This document shows, in pieces, positions 1 through 14,625 of a stretch of 64,000 nt of DNA. The stretch is from Calcarisporiella thermophila CBS 279.70 (lineage: Eukaryota; Calcarisporiellomycota). The notes beneath the pieces are model-generated. The model saw only the letters and a program-made list of their open reading frames with translations. It ran no database searches and was not told where the DNA came from. The stretch's first letter is position 1, and each line of letters starts with the position of its first letter. The stretch spans positions 617,760-681,759 of the forward strand of contig NW_027192208.1 of assembly GCF_041956535.1 (NCBI RefSeq). The letters run 5' to 3'. A program made the translations under genes and the position numbers.

Positions 1-2213
<2,213 letters not shown>

Positions 2214-2432
2214 CGCATTTGTTATTTGTTATTCTCTAATCCTGATATTAAGGAGAGAAAAAAGGGGAAGAGCTGAGTTTCAATTCTGCTACAAGGTTTT
2301 TCAAAGAAAAACCGTTCTTAACGCATGAATGACGTGAAGTTCAGTGACGTTTAGTGACGTTTCAGATTTCTATACCTAGGCCAGAATAACGCACCGATCC
2401 ACTATTTCCTTTGAACAGATCTTCTCCTTACA

Positions 2433-4478
2433 ATGTCAAACTCCAAGTTGAAAGGTGAAGATTTGCAAATTCTCAGAACGCTCGTTGCCCGCGTGGGGCG
2501 AGCGTTCTACGAACCACGCCAGATCGCGGTTCTTGATGCGTTGAATAAATCGAAACCGTATGTATATTTCCCACGCGGAAGAAATTTCTCTTCTGTCAAA
2601 TACTCTGAATAAAATCCAAATATGCATATTCAACACTAGGCTGAAGGATGATGATCTTGCTCTGCTGGTGAAGATGTCTCCGAAAGAGATCCACAAGATC
2701 TGTGGAAAGTTACGCGAGGAGAGATTGTTAAGATCGTATGTCACTAAAATACGCTTACAATGAGAATTTCGACCTGTTAATACAAACAAATGTTTTGCAT
2801 GATAGTGAGCAACGTAATGAACCCCGTAAACCAGATCAGCGCCTTATTCCACGCGTTTATTACTTTATTGACTACAAACAGTTTGTTGATGTGGTTAAAT
2901 GGAGGATGTTTAAAATGCAGCGGACTGTGCGAGAAGAGATGCAAGAGGTTAGTGCTAAAGCAAATATTGCTAAGGATTAAAAGACTTCTTTCGGCCTATT
3001 CTTTTGTAAAATGGAGTGAGTAATCTTCTACTCTATTTTCCGCTGTGCAAAAGGCGGCAGATACAAAAGGATATATATGCCCTAACGATGATTGCAAGCG
3101 CGAGTACACTTTATTAGAAGCCACTTACAATATCGATCCACAGACAGGCCTCTTTCTTTGCGAAGTATGTAGCTCTGAGCTTGTCAAGAATGACAACTCC
3201 CAGAAATTAAAAGAATGTGAAGCGAAAGTGGCACGGTATATAACAATATTGCGGAGGATCCCGAAAGGAGATTTAACACATACTCGTTCTCTAGGCTTGT
3301 AGAACAATCTCAACTTATCATTTCGTTGTTGAAGAAGACAGACTCTATCGTGATACCTGCGTATGTATCAATGTATTTTATCAATAATGCAATGGCTGAT
3401 ATTTATATGTTGACCATGCAGGAGCTACTCAACTGCCGCAGGTATTGTTCCGGGCACTACGAAGAAAGGTGCTACCGCCGCAGGTAAAGTCATGCACAGC
3501 TACTGTTTTTTTAGATAGGAATTATTCATATTATTTTATCCAACTAGACAAAGAGCTTGCCCTTGCCCAAGACACTGGTGCTGCTCAAGCCGATATTGTT
3601 GTTGTCATTAAAGAAGATAATGAGGCTGCGAAGCGCGCAAGACAGGCAGAAGCTGAAAAGAAAAGAGAGCAAAACGCCCTCCCAATATGGTACCAGGCGA
3701 GCACAATTGGCCCTGCTAGCGGAGAAGTAACTGCGACGGCGACAGACAATTCTAGCGTGGTTGATGCAGAGGAAGAAAAGTGGGAGGAAACGGGCGATTC
3801 GGGAGATATGGATGAAGAGGATACGGAAGAGTGTGCGTATTATATCTTTGTGGCACGGTTTGGGTTACTTGCTTTTAACCTATTTTTTGCGAATGCATTT
3901 AGTTTACCGAAAATATTATGCAAATCTTATGCAAGGTGAGGGAACAGCTGATTATTCAGTCAATGATTTGGAGGAGGAGAGCGAAAGGGACAAGACCTCG
4001 GATTTGGAGGTTACTATCGGCGTTAAGCGGCCTCGTGAAGACGAAACTGAAGATGAATATCCGAGCCAGAGATATGCAAACGGTGCAACAGAAAGAGAGG
4101 TAGAGACTTAAAACAGTTCACGTTGTACATTGGATTGCTAACGATTTATGTTACTAACCTGCGATTAGCAGAGTGACGAAGAGATCAACGATGAGGAATA
4201 TGAGGAGGATACTGGAGTCGATGAATCTCGCGAAATCCCAACCGTTATGGGTAAACCGATACTATCCCGCTCATATGCAAGATCTATAAATAACTTTTGT
4301 GGATATGTAGTTTCTGGAGAGCCGGTATTAATCACAGAGATCACGGAAGAGCATAAGGATAAGATGACCCCTGAAGAATATATGGTAGGGCACAATCTAT
4401 ATTGGAATTGAAATAGAGTGGTGTACTTATTCTCTTTAATAGGCCTACTATCAAGTGTGGCAGAGCTGGGAGCAATAG
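2433..4478 (+). CDS. TFA1: Transcription initiation factor TFIIE subunit alpha
   Basis: Large subunit of the general factor TFIIE, which recruits and regulates TFIIH at RNA polymerase II promoters in the nucleus. The first 100 or so residues form the winged-helix (extended WH) domain, with KDDDLALLVKMSPKEIHK and YYFIDYKQFVDVVKWRM. A zinc ribbon follows at 3045-3180 with cysteine pairs CPNDDC and CEVC, then the helix LVEQSQLIISLLKKTD. The C-terminal half is acidic, and the end EITEEHKDKMTPEEYM-AYYQVWQSWEQ is completed by a last exon at 4443-4478. About nine short introns are needed. One (about 3236-3294) removes what first looks like a frameshift, and another at the 3' end replaces an early stop near 4409. 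The first zinc pair is spaced C-x4-C rather than the usual C-x2-C. Confidence 0.9.
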
Positions 4479-4718
4479 AATATATGTAGACACTGGGGCT
4501 TTACCTAAATCCATGTTTGTTAATAAGCAACAATGTGAGAGGGAGTAATCATGTTCAATTGTATGATAGAAAATTTAACCAAAGAAAATAAACTTTAACG
4601 ATCATCAAATCAACTTGAAACATATTTGCTGCGCCACATGTTTACAAAAAGGGACTCGAGGCTCTATAGAATTCTGCTGGAGGTTTTTAACCCTAAAAAA
4701 TCTTACAATATTTTAACA

Positions 4719-6513
4719 ATGGAGAGAGAGCAAGTTGTTGTTGGAATTAATTTCGGATCGTCATACTCCTCCATCGCTTACTTAAATCAGGTGGGTCTAC
4801 ATTGATAGCATACTATAATGGCAATGTATATTCTAACGGTTCACTCTAGAACGGCCGCCCTGATTGTTTGGCAAATGAAGATGGTGATAGGCAAATTCCA
4901 TCGGTTATTGCCTTTGCGGGTGAGGAAGAGGTAAACTAAGCCTTTCGATTAATGACATATTTACGCTAGGAAAAAGTGTCTGACTTTTTGTATATTAGTT
5001 CATTGGAGGCCAGGCGCTAGCACAGATTTTTAGGAACCCTCAAAATACGGTGGCTATGTTCCACGATTTATTAGGAAAAAGGTAGCTAAAATGCCAAAAA
5101 TAATGACCCATTATGACATGAACTTATTATGTAAATGGTGTTGATAGCTTCTCCGAGATAGATGCCTCAAGTGATATCTACTCCGCTTCTCTTAAAAACA
5201 AAGATGGTAAACCTGCATTCGAAGTTGAGATTTCTGGCAGCACCCAGGTCTTCACTGCAGGAGAGCTCGCCACAAAATTCTTGCAACGCTTGCGGGAGTC
5301 TGCAGAGGCGTATCTCGGGAACCCAGTTTCTGGCGCTGTTCTTGCCGTTCCTGCTGAATTTACAGATGCTCAGCGTGTAGAGCTAACACATGCAGCTGAG
5401 AATGCAGGACTCAAGGTGTTGCATGTGTTGCATGATACTACAGCTGCCATGCTGGCCTATGGTTTGTCTGGTAAAGTAGAGGATAAGACGGTGGTGGTCG
5501 CAGATTTGGGCGCCCACAGCTTTAATGTCTCTGTTGTGGCTTCTCGTGGTGGACTCTTTACTATCCTGGGAACGGCACACGAAGCAGGTTTGGGTGGTGC
5601 GGCCTTGGATGAGCTGCTTGTGAACCATTTCGCTGCTGAGTTCAAAAAGAAGACCAAGATCGACATCTCAGGCAATCGCAAAGCCTTGGCGAAGCTACGC
5701 GCGGCCGCTGAAATTACAAAACGCACGCTCAGCTCGAGCGCTTCTGCACCTTGCTCCGTCGAATCGCTGGCGGAGGGAATTGATTTTCACAGCACCATCA
5801 ACCGAATCCGCTTTGAGATGATGGCAAACCGCGTCTTAGGGAAATGCACCACCGTCATTGATCAAGTGCTTGAGAAGGTCGAATTAAAGCCTGCCCAAAT
5901 CGACGAAGTGATTCTGGTGGGTGGCTCTGCTCGTGTTCCTAAATTCCAGGCGAAGCTACGAGACATGTTTGGTTTGGAAGAGGGTAAATTGCGAATGGAA
6001 GTGGAACCCGATGAAGCCGTGGCGGCTGGTTGCGCTGTACAGGCGACCCTCTTGATGGACATGGATAAGGAGGCTATTGAGCAAATCACTCAGCCCAGTA
6101 TGACAAAGGCACCCCATCTCACCAAGCCTATTGGTGTGGTCGACGTGGAGGGCAAATTCCACGTAATACTGAAGGCGGATACTCCTCTGCCTGTGAGACG
6201 AAGAGAGGAAATGAAGGTTGGAGCAGAAAAGAGCGTCTATGTAGCGTTGTGGGAAGGTCAGCATATGGCAGTTGTGAAGGAAATAAAGAAAGAAAAAGGA
6301 GAGGAAGAGGAGGAGGAGGAGGAGGAGGAGAAACGCGAAATTATTGTTGACAAGGCCGAAACACTTCTAGCAGAATTAGCACTGGAGCAGGTGCAGAGCG
6401 AAACCGTCGAGTTGACATTACAGGTTGATGCCGATGGAAAGCTGACCATCATATTACGTGAAAAACGGCCCGAAGGCAAGGTTGTCAAATGCGAGACTGA
6501 CGGCAGTGCGTAG
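4719..6513 (+). CDS. SSZ1: Atypical Hsp70 of the ribosome-associated complex (Ssz1-like)
   Basis: Hsp70-family partner of zuotin in the ribosome-associated complex, acting on nascent chains at the ribosome exit. Four exons (4719-4790, 4850-4930, 4999-5081, 5148-6513) join in frame to 533 aa, close to the usual Ssz1 length of about 540 and much shorter than canonical Hsp70. The nucleotide-binding domain shows GINFGSSYSSIAYLN at the start, HDTTAAMLAYG, VVADLGAHSFNVSVV and ILVGGSARVPKFQ. The substrate-binding part is short and lacks a lid. It holds a run of about ten glutamates near 6300-6330, which I have not seen described for this family. HSPA14 is the animal counterpart, and canonical cytosolic Hsp70 is excluded by the short C-terminus. 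The start is the first in-frame ATG, directly before the conserved strand. Confidence 0.92.
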
Positions 6514-6784
6514 ATGAAATTTGGCATTCGTTCCATAAATATTCTCTCCAAAATGGCTTCATTCTTATATTGCTTTCTTCCTGTATCACAGTTTCGTTCT
6601 TTTTTATTTTTCCTATTTCAACCCAATATAGACTGATATCATTATTAGACATAGATATGTTTTGTTTATTTACGGAAGTATACTCGGGAGATAGCGTGAT
6701 AAAAGGAAAAGGAGAAGTAATTTACATAGCATTTTCCGCACATTAATTTAGGAATTTTCTATCTGGAATTCAAGCAACAGTAGC

Positions 6785-7208
6785 TTATTGTTTCTCCTCC
6801 CAATGTGCAATCCATTTTTCTAGATCGAATCGCGGATCCTCTGGATCGCTCACTACTCCATCAGCTCCCTTCTCCGCAGCCTTGAGTCGTGACCACTCTG
6901 CTCGCCCACGTTCAATTAGAGCTTGTTTGTGTGCCCATTCCGAATCAATACGATTCTTTTCTTCAGCACGGACAAGAGAGGAGTGGTGGTAAGCACCATA
7001 TAACACACCTAAGCCGAGGGCAGACCAACGGGATACCTAGAATTCATAAGGGGGAATCAATCCAAATTATTAGAACATGTATGGAATAGTAGAAAATATT
7101 AAAGAGTAAGCATGGGCGAATCACTTCCATCAAATATATAATAGTTATAATAATATAAAATTATACAATATATATATCTTAACTCACGTTGACAAGTGGA
7201 GCGGTCAT
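6785..7208 (-). CDS. ATP21: Mitochondrial F1Fo ATP synthase subunit e
   Basis: Small inner-membrane subunit of the ATP synthase Fo sector, needed for dimer formation and cristae shape. Two exons (7188-7208 and 6785-7036) encode 90 aa starting MTAPLVN-VSRWSALGLGVLYGAYHH. A single N-terminal membrane segment with a GxxxG-like pattern (ALGLGVLYG) fits the family's dimerisation motif. It is followed by a charged helix (AEEKNRIDSEWAHKQALIER). The first exon encodes only seven residues, so a scan for long ORFs misses the start. It forms a divergent pair with PEX7, with 209 bp between the start codons. Confidence 0.88.
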
Positions 7209-7417
7209 CTTTTCGGGATTGTATATCAAATTTTCGATCTTTAGTAACTATATACGTTCTCGTCAACAATCATGCGGCGTAGCAGGAATTTGAGGCGCAG
7301 ATATCGTGCTTTTTAGGAGCCATGTGAATTTCATATGCAAAGCTTAAAAATTCGGCCTTCGCGTCCCTTCAACCAGTATACGTTTTTGATAAAATAGATA
7401 CAATTATATAAGGGCCG

Positions 7418-8713
7418 ATGCTCGCAAGATTCAGAACACAAGGATATAACGGATATTCGGTAATTATTTTGCATGTGATTTGGGCTTTACTGAACAAGTC
7501 TTTGCCCTTGTTACCTGCCCTAAAATGATTAATGACTTTCGTTTCAATCTACAAGTATGGTCATATTTACTCCCTCTTCTCGTCTTTTATTCTAGGTCCA
7601 GTTCAGCCCTTTCTTTGAAAATAAGCTCGCATGTGCTTCATCGGCAAATTATGGACTAGTAGGCAATGGTAGATTATATGTGTTGAGGACGGGAGTTGGA
7701 CCTGAGGGCATCGATGCTGAAAGAATGTAAAGAATCTAAGCTTGTTGCGCTTAACTGCAAATGCCAACAAGTGTTTCATTTTTATTAAATAGTTTCGACA
7801 CACAAGATGGGCTTTTTGATGTATGCTGGAGCGAGGTGAATGAGAATCATTTGATTAGTGCAAGCGGAGATGGATCAATAAAACTTTGGGATACTAATTT
7901 AGCTGTAATATAACTTTTATTCTCTACTTGTTCTCCTGCTTGCAGTAGAATGTCTAATGCTTATCTATTTTGCCCCAGGATCTACCAATTCGAAACTGGC
8001 ATGAGCATGCAAGAGAGGTTTTCTCATTGAATTGGAATTTAATTAAGAAAGATGCGTTTGTATCAGGATCCTGGGATCAGACAATTAAGCTGGTAAATAT
8101 TCGAATCCATAATATTTCAATTCTATTAGACGCATCCAGTCATTATTAATACTTTTCTTCTTCATGCCAGTGGAATCCAGAAGCTCCGAAATCTATATCT
8201 ACATGGAAAGAACATACGCATTGTGTCTACGGGGTATCATGGTCTCCTCATCACCCGGGACTTTTTGCTTCTGCCTCGGGTGACCACACCATTAAACTCT
8301 GGGATGTGGCCTCCCCTCGTTCTGCTCAAACTCTCCGTACGCACCACAATGAAGTGCTATGTCTAGATTGGAATAAATACCAAGAGCACACGATTGTGAC
8401 GGGAAGCGTCGACCGCACCGTGCGTATTTGGGACTTAAGACGACCCTCTCATGAATTGGCAACATTAGTAGGACATGAATATGCCGTTAGGAGGGTGAAA
8501 TGTTCACCACACAGGGGAAATATTATTGCTTCAAGTGCATATGATATGACGATGCGTGTATGGGAAACGAATGGGCGGCAAATACACGTGCACGACGCGC
8601 ACTCGGAGTTTGTTCTAGGGGTGGATTTCAATTTGTATCTAGAGGGAGTTGTGGCGACATGTGCGTGGGATGAATGGGTGCATGTTTTTGGGCTAGCACC
8701 ACCGGCACCGTGA
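7418..8713 (+). CDS. PEX7: Peroxisomal targeting signal 2 receptor Pex7 (WD40)
   Basis: Cytosolic WD40 receptor that binds PTS2 signals and carries enzymes to the peroxisome. Five exons (7418-7459, 7596-7726, 7793-7904, 7979-8092, 8171-8713) give exactly 313 aa. The N-terminus [20 protein letters not shown] and the repeats ending in IKLWD, IKLW, IKLWD, VRIWD and MRVWE identify a six- to seven-bladed propeller. The C-terminus [11 protein letters not shown] is characteristic of Pex7 and separates it from general WD40 proteins. Its presence implies that this fungus keeps the PTS2 import route. Confidence 0.93.
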
Positions 8714-9289
8714 ATATAGTTCCTCTTATTTTGCTCGTCTGTTCTATAATAAATAAACATTTTTCAAATAAATTAATATCCATATTCTATTAATTTTTGA
8801 TTTATCTTCCAAAGAACTCGATGATGCTCTTCGATTGCTCAAATTGCTCTGTGTGGGTGTGGTTTGTTCCTACTGCAAACCTTAGATGGTGTATATTAAA
8901 TGGATCCAAAGTCACATTGTTTCAGAGTAGTATACATCCAAATTCTTTACTGAATTATTGAATGATTGAAATAGAGTAAATCAGTTCGAAAATTGGTATT
9001 GTGGTGCAGCGCACATAAAGAAAAGCTAAGAGATGCATCGCAGTTGTATAAGCCTTTGCGTATTCTTGGGGCTTTGTCGAGAAAAGATGGGGATGCAAGG
9101 CGTTTCGAGAATTGTGGGGGGAAAAAAATCAGATCATGCTAGCTAAAACAACTTTTCCCTTTTTACCATTATTATATAAAACTGTACAAGCGAAAAAAAG
9201 GAAACGAGAGAGAGGGAAAATTGAGTCTTGATGAGAGTATTGATTCGAGCCCAAATCTTTAAAAAGCCTCAGTATATAAAAGCTAGTGT
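8714..9289. other. Convergent 3' intergenic region
   Basis: AT-rich space between the 3' ends of PEX7 and the RING E3 gene. It holds AATAAA-like signals near 8747 and no convincing coding sequence or structured RNA. Confidence 0.5.
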
Positions 9290-10358
9290 TCATTTCTTGG
9301 TATCCGTTACCTCCACCAGCGAAAACCGGCAAACTGGGCAAGTTCCATTCCGCTGCAACCACTGTCGTATACACTCGCTATGGTATATATGTTTGCATGG
9401 CATCTCCAGCCCCTCTTCTCCAATTCCATAGTGTTCCTGGCATATTGAGCAGTCAAGTGACTTTGCGACATGATCTCTTGAGATCTGCACCAACGGAAGA
9501 GCTCTAATAGCTTCCTCAGAGGCGGGGGGCGGCTGGTTTTGTCTAATCAAGGATCGACTTTAGTTTTGTCGACGACTTTAAGAAGGCTGTATTAAATAAA
9601 CTTACGCTGCTGTCTGTTCCATTAAGTCACTGATCACAGAGTCCAGCTCTCTTTGAGACCACACGTAATTGCCTGCGTTAGCTACAACGTTGAACATATT
9701 GAAGAGTGAATGTCCCTCCCATCCATAGATATCCGGCGCTTCTCCTCCAGGTTCTGAAGAGAGAAACCATCGAAGTAAACTAGCGATGGGTGAACGGCCC
9801 TCAGTTCTTAAACTCGATTCGCTAGAGTCCTCATCACCCTCTTCAGACTCTCGTGCCATCGAATCTGTGAATCTCTCATCGTTGATCGAACTTTCCCTTC
9901 CAAACATTGCTTGGAGCATTGCTCCCATCATCTCTGCTCTCCGTCGTTCTATGCTTGTTGATTCATCATTGTGTTCCTCATTCTCTTCTTCGCCCTCGTC
10001 CTCTTCGTCTGGATAGTCAGCGAAACGTTCCTCGTCGTCTTCCTCTCCGTCTTCATTCATTCCAGCCCATTCCCCCTCGTATTCTGACTCGCCCCCGTCG
10101 TATTCGCCACCTTCTTCTTCATGATCTGTGTTCATATCAATGTATGATGGAGCGTCAGCTGGCCCTAGCTATAATCACAATAGAGTTAATGCGTGCAACT
10201 ACAAAAATGGGCAGTGGGCTCATGATAAATGATCATATGGATATTACCTCTTCAATGAATTCAGAATGACAAATACGACACTGTGTTCTGGGGGTAGAGA
10301 CAAAATCCTCCTGACATGCGTGGCAATAATAGAGTAAAAAGCGGGAAGTATCTGACAT
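9290..10358 (-). CDS. RNF126/RNF115-type RING-H2 E3 ubiquitin ligase
   Basis: Predicted E3 ubiquitin ligase of the RNF126/RNF115 group, whose members act in cytosolic protein quality control. Three exons (10248-10358, 9606-10168, 9290-9557) give 313 aa. Residues 10-36 hold an N-terminal zinc ribbon (YYCHACQEDFV..QCRICHSEFIEE) that defines this group. A very acidic middle follows (DEEDEGEEENEEHNDE). The helix NYVWSQRELDSVISDLMEQ precedes the C-terminal RING-H2, with CSICQEHY, CKHIYHSECI and CPVC. The PPPASEEAIRALP linker ahead of the RING is also typical. It is divergent from FIS1. Confidence 0.9.
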
Positions 10359-10668
10359 GATAGACGTAAATTACTATGAAATTATTATAAAATTGGTGTA
10401 CTGTTGATTTAACTCTAATTATTCAATGTTATGCTTAAAAGAAGAGTAGAAAGAGACAAAAGGAGAAAACGTTAAAGTAAAAATAAAAAAAAATTAAAAC
10501 AAAGAAAGGAAATGTGTATGACTTATTCGTTATTGAAAAGAAAATGGTACACGGAACGTTATCATGCAAAATATTGCTGCGCCGTACCTGAGACTTGGCC
10601 ACCAGGTTATAAATTCAACTTTCTTTTTCCGCGGTTCAGTACAGAATAAGTGTGTATCTTTGACAACC
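10359..10668. promoter_or_regulatory. Divergent promoter region of the RING E3 and FIS1
   Basis: 310 bp of AT-rich DNA between two divergent start codons, with A-rich runs near 10485-10500. It should hold both promoters. I see no clear TATA box or named operator. Confidence 0.4.
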
Positions 10669-11336
10669 ATGAGACGCGATGATGATTTGCCAGGTTTAGC
10701 CGATGTAGAAATTCCCCTCTCCCGTGCAGAGTTAGATGTTAGTACTGGCTTCCAGACTTCAAATTCATGCTGCAGTGTGATTTTTATTCTGATTAAGCAT
10801 TTTTCTAACTTGGATAGGTATTAAGGAAGCAATATTTACGTGAGGGTGAGCTTGCTTCCTCACAGACGAAGTTCAACTATGCCTGGGGCTTAATCAAGAG
10901 TAGGCGCACAGATGAACAGCGTGATGGCGTGAGATTATTTACAGGTAAGATCAATTTTTATTTATAGATATTAAGAATATTTTTGTTAAATCTTCAACCA
11001 GAAATATATAAAGAATTACCTGAGCGTCGGCGAGAATGCCTATACTATCTTGCGCTTGCAAATATGAAACTCGGTGATTACCTTACTGCCAAAAAGTTTG
11101 CAGAAAAACTTTTAGAACATGAACCCAATAATACACAGGCTCAGAAATTACGTTTGATAATCGAAGAAAAATGCTCAAGGGGTAAAATTTATATAAAGAG
11201 TACTCTCCATTAACATATACATTATAATGTTAACTGGCTCTTTAATAATATAGATGGATATATTGGCATGGCAATAGTGGGAGGACTGGTAGCCGCAGCT
11301 GGCATAGCAGTTGCAGCATTTATGAAGAAGAAGTAG
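10669..11336 (+). CDS. FIS1: Mitochondrial fission 1 protein
   Basis: Tail-anchored outer-membrane adaptor of mitochondrial and peroxisomal fission that recruits dynamin-type GTPases. The spliced product of about 152 aa matches the family length. It has a cytosolic TPR-like bundle (YAWGLIKSRRTDEQRDGVRLF; ECLYYLALANMKLGDYLTAKKF) and a C-terminal membrane anchor (MAIVGGLVAAAGIAVAAF) ending in a basic MKKK tail, the usual mitochondrial tail-anchor signal. Introns fall near 10739-10817, 10946-11000 and 11180-11255. The ATG at 10669 gives the usual length. Confidence 0.93.
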
Positions 11337-11743
11337 TAGTACTGATATGATATAATATCACTACTTTTTTAGAGTTATTTATTTGAGAATTCTAAATATA
11401 TATTTCACAAGGTAACTGTAATATGACGAGCAATCTGCAATTGAATTTATTTTTTTTAAAAAATAACACAGCACTTCTCCTAACACCTGTCGATGATGTT
11501 TTTGGAGATAGCTCTCAATATCATCTTGGTAAAATACATGGAGAGAAGGAGGAAATCACAAGTCTCCTATGTGAATTTTGACAGATGTCTACAACTTATC
11601 ATAAGAAACTAACATACCCTAAAGTGCAAAAGATTAATTGTGACTGCATATTTAAAAAGTCACTTGATAAACAATGTTGAAAGCTAATGAAATAATTCGG
11701 CCACCTTAAGAGCCCAAGTAACACTAATATAATCATTCGAACC
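11337..11743. other. Intergenic region FIS1 - PET127
   Basis: AT-rich 3'/5' flanks of two genes in tandem. No ORF, RNA gene or repeat is recognisable. Confidence 0.4.
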
Positions 11744-14625
11744 ATGAAGGGTACCCGCACGCTTAAGCAGGCTCATGCAATCCCTTCCCGTCAATGGTGG
11801 TATATATGTCGCCGCTGCCTAACTACCAACTCTATACCTCCTCATCCCATTAGCGAAAATATACCGTCAAATTCTGGGGATGAGAAACTGGGTGTCGATC
11901 CATTTGCTCACTCAGATCCTTTCAAATCGGGAAAAGAAGGAGAAAAGAGGAAGGAAAGTGTTGGAGAGTTTGGATCCATGACAAATAGTACCAGCATTGC
12001 TAGGGCAAGAGATATCAAATACAAAAGTATTCCCTAATTTTTTACACTTCAATTGTCATAAAATTGAGCTTTTGAGCTAAGACGCATTTCTTTGGATTTA
12101 TATAATAATTATTGAATTCAGGTATAGATCCACCGTTTTTTGTACCGATTCCTAGGCTTGCTCATGGCCTTGACCGCGTGCTCTTCAAGTAATTTATGCA
12201 TCCTTTTCTCCCTAAGCTTGCCATTATGTTCATGTTGGGCTTTATAATCTATATAGTCCAGGAGTCAACTATCTTCAGGACCCTCGAACAAAAATCTACA
12301 ATTTTGATCCTTATCTCCGTTACATTCTTCCCCCTTCTGAATTCGATTATGACGCGTTAGCACCCTATATCACATCTTCCAAGGATAAAGTACATAATCT
12401 TGCTTTGACTGTATCTTTTTGGATATCAAATTTACTAGCTGGATTATTGACTTTACATATCTATTTCCATTTAAGATACTCGAAAACTTGGCTCGTGAAC
12501 ACCAGAAGCGCTATATTGGTTCTACATCATCAATGACCCATGTACTTTCTCATTTTTATTACCTTATTTCATCCTGGCGCCCTATTGATACTTCATGCCT
12601 TTCTATGGCATTTGCGGACCAAGTATATATTCGAATCTATCGACTTTAGTGGTATCCCAGCTAATAATTATTTTTATAGCCTAATGGTTTTACAGGTGCA
12701 ATGAAAGCCCCAGCAACCATTTATCTCCGCAATCGTCAAGGAGTTTATGCTATTGATGCAGACAAAAGCGTTGATATCCCAGACGGCATTCTCTCTGTTC
12801 TTGGTAAATCTATGGAGAAAATGCTTACACTCTCTCCCGAAGAATTCGATAAGTACAGGAAAGGTAACACATGGCGCCTTCGTGAAGATGAAAAGAGCAA
12901 GCCTGAAGCCTACCATTACGCTACTGTAGGTTTACACGGAATATTTTGGATGACTTGAATAATTAACTTGTGGGTATTTAGGTGGAAAATTTCCTTTTAA
13001 GATCGCAACTGGATTGTATGGATGACAGGCTACCGAACAAGGTGTTTGATTTAAAAACGAGGGCAGCAATTTCGATTAGGTTGGATCAGCTTAATTATAT
13101 GGTGAGACTGGACATGGGACGTGAAATTACATAGATATCGACTTACATGATCCATGAATGTTAGAACAATATCGGATATCAAATCAATCGCTCTCATGGA
13201 TTATTTGAATCTTTTGAGCGTGAATACTATGATATGATGCGGTCAGCAATGCTAAAATATAGGTATGCAGATATTTACCTTTTGTATATATCTTTCGTCT
13301 AACAAAGACTTTCATTTTCACATTCAGCCTCCAAGTAAGAATCGGATCCATGGATGGTATTTTCGTTGCGTACCATAATACTGCCAAGATTTTTGGCTTC
13401 CAATATATTTCCCTTGATGAAATGGATGCGCGACTCTTTGGTAATTCAGTCCTTGGAGAGGAAAGTTTTTTGATTTCTTTGAAATTACTACGGCACGTGC
13501 TGGACACGGTTACTGAAAGGTTCCCCGGAAAGGTAGGAAATAAGAAATGATATGATATATCAAATGGCAATGCTTCATTCGATATATATTCAATAGACTC
13601 TTCGTCTGGGATTTGAAACTTCCAAGCGTTCTCAGAATCTTAATATATTTGCCGAGGTTGTCCCCGATGAGGAAGGAACTAACACGCAACAATTGACTAC
13701 GGATTTCTTCTCCACCTCTCCCTTGGTTCTCGACGAACACGCACCGCTGGCCAAATTTCAATTACGCTGCCACTCCAAGGTTAATGGACGACACATAACC
13801 ACTGCGCTTGGCGATCTCAACCCTCTCGGAAGTGATTTATGGGAAGTTCATTATGAGTTGCAAGAAATTAAAGCGCCCCTTGATAATTTGCGGAGAGGGT
13901 ATGCAGCAATGAGAACTCGACAAATGAATATGTACATGCTGCAAGGAGCAGGGGAAGGCCGCGAGTTTCCATTATTGAAAACTGTGAGAAGGTTAAGCCG
14001 TGAAGGAGCTTTAGGGGCAGCTGAAGAAGATGAGGAATTTGGGGAAGGTGAAGTTGAAGTATATGGGCAAAATATCAGCGCAGGTTTAGACTTATCACGA
14101 CCAAGGGTAATGGTGCAGAGGCCCTCACCTTCTGATACAGATACTGTAGTAGACGTGGCCGATAACGAAGGGAAATACTCCAGTAAAAAACGAGAACGAG
14201 TTTCAGAACTTATGGGATCCTTAAGATTGCCCATCTGGCCTTGCCCAACAGCATACGAGCTGCGAACCATGAACCGTAAAACATTGATACGCAATCTCAA
14301 GAAAATATCACAGCCTGCAACAGGGACGACTGAGGAACTTCGTACTCGTCTCGATCGCTTCACATGTTTCCCCCGTGCTGAGCACATACTACAAAGATGG
14401 GAGCAGTTTCTTCTACCCATTTTGCCCAAGCGTTCCGATGGAACCGGAGGAGCGAAAATTCCAGATTTAGATGCATTGACTAAAGTAGAACTTAGAGAAG
14501 TCTGCAAGCACCTGGGGGTGTTATATACAAGTAGAGAGAACAAGGCCATACTTGCGGAACGTGTAGTAGAGACGGTTCGAAATGCTAGAGAGGTAGTGGA
14601 AGAGGCAGAAGGCCTGAAAGGATGA
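11744..14625 (+). CDS. PET127: Pet127-family mitochondrial RNA-processing protein with C-terminal SAP-like motifs
   Basis: Member of the Pet127 family, mitochondrial membrane-associated proteins that promote 5' processing and turnover of mitochondrial RNAs. The first 30 residues (MKGTRTLKQAHAIPSRQWWY) are basic and lack acids, like a matrix presequence. The family core is spread over about nine exons: PPFFVPIPRLAHGLDRVLF, YLQDPRTKIYNFDPYL, FDYDALAPYITSS, THVLSHFYYLISSWRPID and RIGSMDGIFVAYHNTAKIFGF. The product is roughly 760 aa. Beyond the core are two segments resembling SAP nucleic-acid-binding helices (LRTMNRKTLIRNLKKI..TGTTEELRTRL and LTKVELREVCKHLGV..NKAILAERV, at 14260-14580). The last exon starts near 13595 and uses one frame to the stop. 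Confidence 0.88.

Noticed and set aside
3230-3300. Apparent frameshift in TFIIE alpha after the zinc ribbon
   Set aside because: An intron from GTATAT near 3236 to CTCTAG at 3294 joins VAR to LVEQSQLIISLLKKTD in frame. No frameshift is needed.
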